Both the position numbers and the translations under genes were made by a program. Positions 59,125 through 64,000 of a stretch of 64,000 nucleotides of DNA are shown one piece after another (position 1 is the first letter of the stretch; every line of letters starts with the position of its first letter). Origin of the DNA: Nageia nagi. Its lineage: Eukaryota > Pinophyta. The DNA lies in assembly GCA_050084985.1 (NCBI GenBank), contig JBITNC010000001.1:71796001-71860000 (forward strand), written 5' to 3'. The notes beneath the pieces were generated by a model that made no database searches, had not been told where the DNA came from, and was given only the letters and a program-made list of their open reading frames with translations.

Positions 59125-59425
59125 ACATGTTTAATTATTTATTTGAACAACCAACCAAAACTTATAGTCACCAACATCCTAAAAATGAATTTGTTTGTTA
59201 TTTGATAAAGAAAAAATAAAAGTTTGACATCTTGAACAACTTTACCTATCATTTTAATGACTTTCAAAGTGGGAAAAAATCCTTTTCCTTAATTAAGAAG
59301 AAAAGCCAAATCAAACTAACTTGTAGTTGCACTTGAATTTTGAAAATGGTCTCAACTAGGTTTTGATAATAAGATGTCATTGTCAAGATCACATTTTTTT
59401 ATAATGTTGAATGCTTAAAAGGTAT
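59125..59425. repeat. Dispersed repeat R2, copy 2 (partner at 1,535-1,765)
   Basis: Same orientation as the copy near the window start. It shares GTTTAATTATTT.TTTGAAC, ACATCTTGA, AAGAAGAAAAGCCA and GATGTCATTGTCAAGATCACA, with about 70 additional bases in its middle. Confidence 0.65.
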
Positions 59426-61700
59426 ATAACATGATTTAGATTTGGATTATGCAATATTTTATTATTTTATTTTATTTATGAAGAGGCCATATATAAAATT
59501 AATATAATCACTTTATAATAAAAAAAAACTTATGGATGGATTAAGCACATATCAATAGAAGATCAAATTAATTATGTAGAATAGGAACCAAAAAATAATA
59601 ATATCTCATAAATATAAGCCCTATACCTCACCAAGCATAACAAAAAGTAAGAACAATGAAATCATGTTAGGGTGTGTGTGTGTGTGGAGGAACCTCATCA
59701 TTACCAATGGATCATTAGGGATTAGTTACAAAAGGGACTTGAGCTTGACCATCATATTCTTCTCATCATCATTATCACCCACCCTATTAGCCATGTCAAG
59801 GTCATTAGGCAAGTATCCTAACCACTTGCATGGTGAGAGGAACTAGCTTAAGAGAAATTCTAACAATTTCTAGCTAGTGATAATCATGGGGTGTCACTTA
59901 GTAGAAAATATTCAAAACATGTGCATCCATGAGCTTCTTAAAAAATCTCCTATTTTTAAACTCCACATGGTAAACCCTTATGTAATAAATAATAACCCCT
60001 TTTTGAAACTTACCATTTTATTGAAAAAATTGGATCAACTTTTAATACCCCTTGGTAGTTTTATCCTTTAATATCGTCACCTAGGATTATAGTGGTTCAA
60101 AACCTTTCCAATCAAAACCCTTATCCTCCATTATTTAAAGTTTCCCAAAATGATGACTCCTAAGATGGAGTGAAATGCATTTATTTAAAAAAGTAATATG
60201 CAAAATAAGATCATTTCAAAGTGAAAACAAATGATTAAAATTGAGAATATTTTTGAACTTGGTATTCAACTACCTTACAATGCTATACTTGCACTATCCT
60301 ATCCCATATATAATATATAAGAATTTGCTAAGTTTTGCTAATATAATTTGATATGTCTGTGCTTTACTATATAGCTATTCTTGCTCATATTGTTGAAGTA
60401 TTTCAATTTATTACTAAGAAGGAAAGGCTTCATCTCCCTATTGAATTGGCAAGCCATATTGCATCGCAATATAATATAAAATTAATGAAAAATAATTTTT
60501 TCCTTTGAGGCATATGAAGTGTTGCAGTAATTATTTTTTTGATTGTTAATTTTAACTATTATTATGATCACTATCATTCTGTAGAATTTGAGCCAAAGGA
60601 AGTCTTGCAATTTTTTTTCTAGTCAATCATGTATTTCATTATTTTATGTATTTGATATTATTTGACTCGAAAGTTTTTTTTTACTAGTTATACATTAACT
60701 AACAACCAAGTTGTTTAACTTCAAATAATGAACTGCGAACAATACATCATTAAGATAACACCAGATATTGTTAATGAATAGAGCCTAAGAAGATTATATT
60801 CCATGGTTAATATAAACTACAAGTGCTTTCATCAAGTACCTTATCCTATTTATAAATTTTTTGTTTGAAGTAAAATAACATTTTACATCCCATTCAAAGC
60901 TCATTTTAAGTAATTCTTTATAATTTCTAATGATACAAATAACTTTAGGCAATTCTAATTCATAGGTTGGCAATTCCTATAGAAGAAGTGTGTATAGTGA
61001 AGATGGCGATTCCAAAAGTCAAGAAAAATATTATGGAAAAAAAGGTGATTCCTAAAAATAAAAAATTCCTAAATATAGCATTTCTATTGGACTTTGGAAA
61101 TTAAAATTAGGGTTTACCATTGATCTTTAAGATCATTGATGTAAATTGCTCTCTATTTTGTTGTTGACATTAATTTTTCACATGGTTGACCCTTTCTTTA
61201 TGGTAGTTATCATATGATCCTCTCATACCATTATCTTCAATACTAGTGGGTCATTGATTGATTATATATTCATCTTACTTTGAGTCTGTTATGATAATTT
61301 CTAGAAATGCTACAAATAATTATAAGTGCTATTTAAGAATCTTTGTAATTATACAAAAATCATTATGATATTCTTGAAGAATGTTGTCCTAGTCTACAAA
61401 TGATGGCTTCCCTTTGTAAACTTAAACATGTATTTTTAAAATTATTACTATTTATTTAATTACATGAAAATTTCATTCTCTTGCTTCCCTACTTTTATTA
61501 AGAACCAATAAAATAAAAAAAATAGTATTCATAAAGTTGTAAAATAAATATATATATAATATTAGATAAAAATTTAAATGAATTACTTTTAAATTTAATT
61601 AAATCTAAATAAATAATTGATGATAAAATAATAATTTTTTACAAGTTTTAATGTTGGCATCTTTATATTTATCTTCATCATTCATCCACGTATGTTAGAA
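59426..61700. other. Spacer without recognisable genes
   Basis: Two short plus-strand frames at 59,664 and 59,877 have no known motif. A short (GT)n run lies at about 59,671-59,687. Nothing else can be supported. Confidence 0.45.
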
Positions 61701-63040
61701 GGTCATCAATATATTCTCATTTAGGCACTCCACCCCCTTTTTCCTTTTCCATAATCAATGATGACCATGACTTAAATAACCCCAAATATCCTTCCAACGA
61801 TACCTCTCTATCCATCTCCCTAACCACAAAATTTCCTTGACCTCCTCCATCGTTGGATGACTTTAAATGGGAAGGGCAATATTGTGCATCCATCAAATAG
61901 GTAATTAATCTTAGGATTCCAATGGAAGCCATGAAATCCTTAAATATGAAATCCACTTCAACACTAACGCTAGGTTTACAGTGTCCCCACATGAAAATGA
62001 ATCCCCTAGGCTTTCATAGAAGGAATTTTACCTAGGAATAGAAGATATCATGTTCAAACACATGGATGGCCATGTCTATCATGATGAGGTATATCGAACC
62101 CTTGCATCCTACCACCAAATAAATATCTTGAATGGTGAGCACAGATGAGGTGAGAGTGTATGTAACCCATAGAAAATTGCAAGCCTATGTTTTGTGAGCA
62201 TGAGACTATTTTTCCTATCATATTGCCCTTCTTCCCTCATCCTATTGAAGCCATTGTTAACTACCAAACTCAGATATTGAATTCAAATAACAAATGGAGT
62301 TTTTTAAAAATTGAAATAACAAAAGGGGGTTTATAAAAAGAATCTACAGGAGGGTAGTTTTGATTTCTATTGATAAACTCATGTGGATTACCATCCTACG
62401 ATTGAGATTATCTATTTTGGATCATCAACCTATGATCAAGATTGTACATTTCAGATCACCAATGTAGCACTCATTTTATCGCTTAAAATTACAAATGTCA
62501 AAATACTTTAGAATTCCTCCTACTTAGCCATTGATCCTATTATTATTTTCCATTATAGTTAACTAATTCTAAACAGCATTTTCAAGAAGGGAAAATGCTT
62601 TGGGTTGAAGATTGAGCTATATACTCACCAAAATTTGTATCTTATAATTGTACAAGTGGACCTATTGGATGGAAAAAAGTGGATAATGTAATTGGGGTAG
62701 TGATTGAATGCTATAATTACCACTGGATCCTCATAAAAAAAAAACCTGAAGCCTCCCCAAACCATTGCAAAGTTTCATGCCTTCTTGTTGTAGGCTTTGA
62801 GACTCTTCATTGGGGAATAAATTCACCTAATAGTAGTTGGTGGCAAGTTGGTGAAACTTAAATACTCCCCACTATGTTACATATCACTATATTTTATTTT
62901 TATTCATTTGTTAACAAAGACATTAAAAGATTTATTTATCAATCATTTCTATTAGTTTAAATTTTCATTTAAAAAATAATAATTTTCAATAATTTTTAAA
63001 ATAAAAGAGACAAAAAGTGAGTTTATAATAGAAATACACC
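61700..63040. other. Spacer with one unidentified minus-strand frame
   Basis: A 91-codon frame at 61,992-61,717 (minus) has better codon composition than its surroundings, with a Gly-rich stretch SSNDGGGQGNFVVREMDREV. I do not recognise it, and no upstream exon or motif supports a gene. It could be a decayed part of the kinase gene whose catalytic-loop fragment lies 1.2 kb upstream on the same strand, but no kinase motif is present. Confidence 0.4.
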
Positions 63041-63049
63041 TTCCACATC

Positions 63050-63350
63050 CTCATCCACCTTGTCTAACCACATTATTTTGAATGTATATTTGAAAGAAGT
63101 TAAAAATTCTTACACATCCAATTTAAGGTTGGCTTTTCCTGTTATCGCACATTCAAATGCCCAAGTACCCTAATTTCCCTACAACCATGGTTGTATGAGA
63201 ATCCCCCTAATCACATTCCACCACTTTTGCTAATCTAAAATCCCCTAGTTTCATAATAAAACTAGAATCCAACATCAAATTACTCGCTTTGATATCTATG
63301 TGCACCACACATTTATCCCATAAAAAATAAAATATATACATTGAGTCTCT
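63050..63350 (-). pseudogene. Protein kinase relic, L-type lectin receptor kinase-like
   Basis: Such kinases sit in the plasma membrane and phosphorylate Ser/Thr. On the minus strand the reading [47 protein letters not shown], then HTTMVVGKLGYLG spans the catalytic loop to the activation segment. It matches the LecRK form CVVHRDIKASNVMLD...KLGDFGLA. HRD has become HID and DFG has become DFR, so the ATP-Mg site is lost. After a frame change, CAITGKANLKLDV corresponds to the ECA.TGKAS..DVYSFG that follows APE. The N-terminal lobe and lectin domain are not visible. The fragment stops at a TAA soon after DV. Confidence 0.82.
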
Positions 63351-63708
63351 TTTCAACTACTTTATTCTTTGAAGGTTCAAATAGTTTTAGAACTACTTGG
63401 AAAGGATGGTTGGTTATTAAATGATGTATCATTGTCCATGTTTTCTTTCTCTAACATGGAAATATCAAATATTTCACTCTTCTTTGTAGAATCTTGATTA
63501 GATTATTCTCTACTCTAAAATGGACCCAAGTAGGAACAGGATCATTTGTAGAGATTCAAATAAGAATCTAATAGATAATAAGAAGTTAACTAGGTATTTT
63601 AAAAATTACCCAAAATCCTAGTTAACTAGTTCAGCATCCCATTCGGTACAACCCATAATCTAAATAATTAGAAGTAAAAAGGAAAATAATTAGAACTAAA
63701 TTAAAAAA

Positions 63709-63913
63709 CTTTAGGACCATAGTAGGCTACACTTCAAGACTCCAAAATGCTTTAGAACCATAGTAGGATTCACTTTAAGACTCCAAATAGATTCAAAACC
63801 ATAAAAGGATGCACTTTAAGGCTCCAAGAAGCTTTATAACTATAATAGTCTTCATTTCAAGAATTCAAGAAACTTCAAGACCATATTAGGGTTTGCTTCA
63901 AGACTCTTCAAAA
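63709..63913. repeat. Minisatellite, 5 x 41 bp
   Basis: Units begin at 63,709, 63,750, 63,791, 63,832 and 63,873, an exact 41-bp period. Each reads approximately CTTTAGAACCATAGTAGG, then .T.CACTTTAAGACTCCAAAA.G. The period is preserved in all five units despite substitutions, so there are no indels. A partial sixth start (CTTCAAAATAGGATT) follows at 63,914. Confidence 0.92.
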
Positions 63914-64000
63914 TAGGATTTCTAAGATCAAGTCATAATCAAGTTAAGTGTTTCAATTCATTTAGGTAGTAAATTGATGGTTGGTATCATGGTGCCTACT

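Noticed and set aside
61717-61992. 91-codon minus-strand frame as part of the kinase or lectin gene
   Set aside because: No lectin or kinase motif is present. It lies on the C-terminal side of the kinase fragment, where a lectin domain would not be expected.
1-64000. tRNA or rRNA genes
   Set aside because: No sequence with full cloverleaf potential or rRNA signatures was recognised. The only Pol III-like boxes belong to the SINE at 27,105-27,331.

Overview
The window is nuclear DNA from a seed plant with a large, transposon-dominated genome. It is strongly A+T rich, gene-poor and packed with old, nested retrotransposons of plant lineages (Ty1/copia, Ty3/gypsy, a LARD-like element, a tRNA-derived SINE). 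It also carries broken copies of plant-specific gene families: DYW-class pentatricopeptide repeat (PPR), plant mobile domain, DUF4283/zinc-knuckle and a lectin-receptor-type kinase. A gymnosperm would fit the spacing and age of the elements, but I cannot name the species. I found no gene that looks intact. Every recognisable reading frame carries stops and frameshifts, many at positions where the family has Gln or Trp (CAA/CAG/TGG to TAA/TAG), as expected from cytosine deamination in methylated DNA.

Layout: 1-2,560 holds direct and dispersed non-coding repeats. About 5,625-10,787 is a degenerate copia element on + (gag, zinc knuckle, protease, integrase, RT, RNase H, polypurine tract, 3' LTR) with no 5' LTR that I can see. 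About 11,745-12,860 is a plant-mobile-domain (MAIN-like) relic on +. Two related PPR-DYW relics on - (13,508-14,340 and 26,069-27,640) flank an 11.2-kb LARD-like element (14,540-25,770). That element has giant LTRs of about 3.64 kb and an apparently non-coding 2.37-kb interior. Its 3' LTR was split by a 1.56-kb poly(A)-tailed retroposed insert with a 16-bp target-site duplication. The second PPR relic was itself split by a 227-bp SINE with an 8-bp target-site duplication.

29,594-53,202 is a gypsy element on - (element C). A second gypsy element on + (element B, 30,905-45,091, flanked by the 5-bp duplication CCAAC) is nested in its 3' untranslated region. Element B is the most interesting object. 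It has a second, fully motif-bearing RNase H domain placed between protease and reverse transcriptase. It also has a 3.5-kb coding-like, coiled-coil region between integrase and the 3' LTR.

From 53,203 to the end the window is mostly unannotatable A+T-rich DNA. It contains an 86-bp tandem repeat (about 54,986), a DUF4283/CCHC relic on - (57,284-58,632), a repeat shared with the start of the window (about 59,125), a kinase-domain relic on - (about 63,050-63,350) and a five-copy 41-bp minisatellite (63,709-63,913).

The window is best read as an insertion history: old gene fragments, then LTR elements, then smaller retroposons inside them. It is not a functional gene cluster. All alignments were done by eye, so boundaries without stated target-site duplications are approximate.
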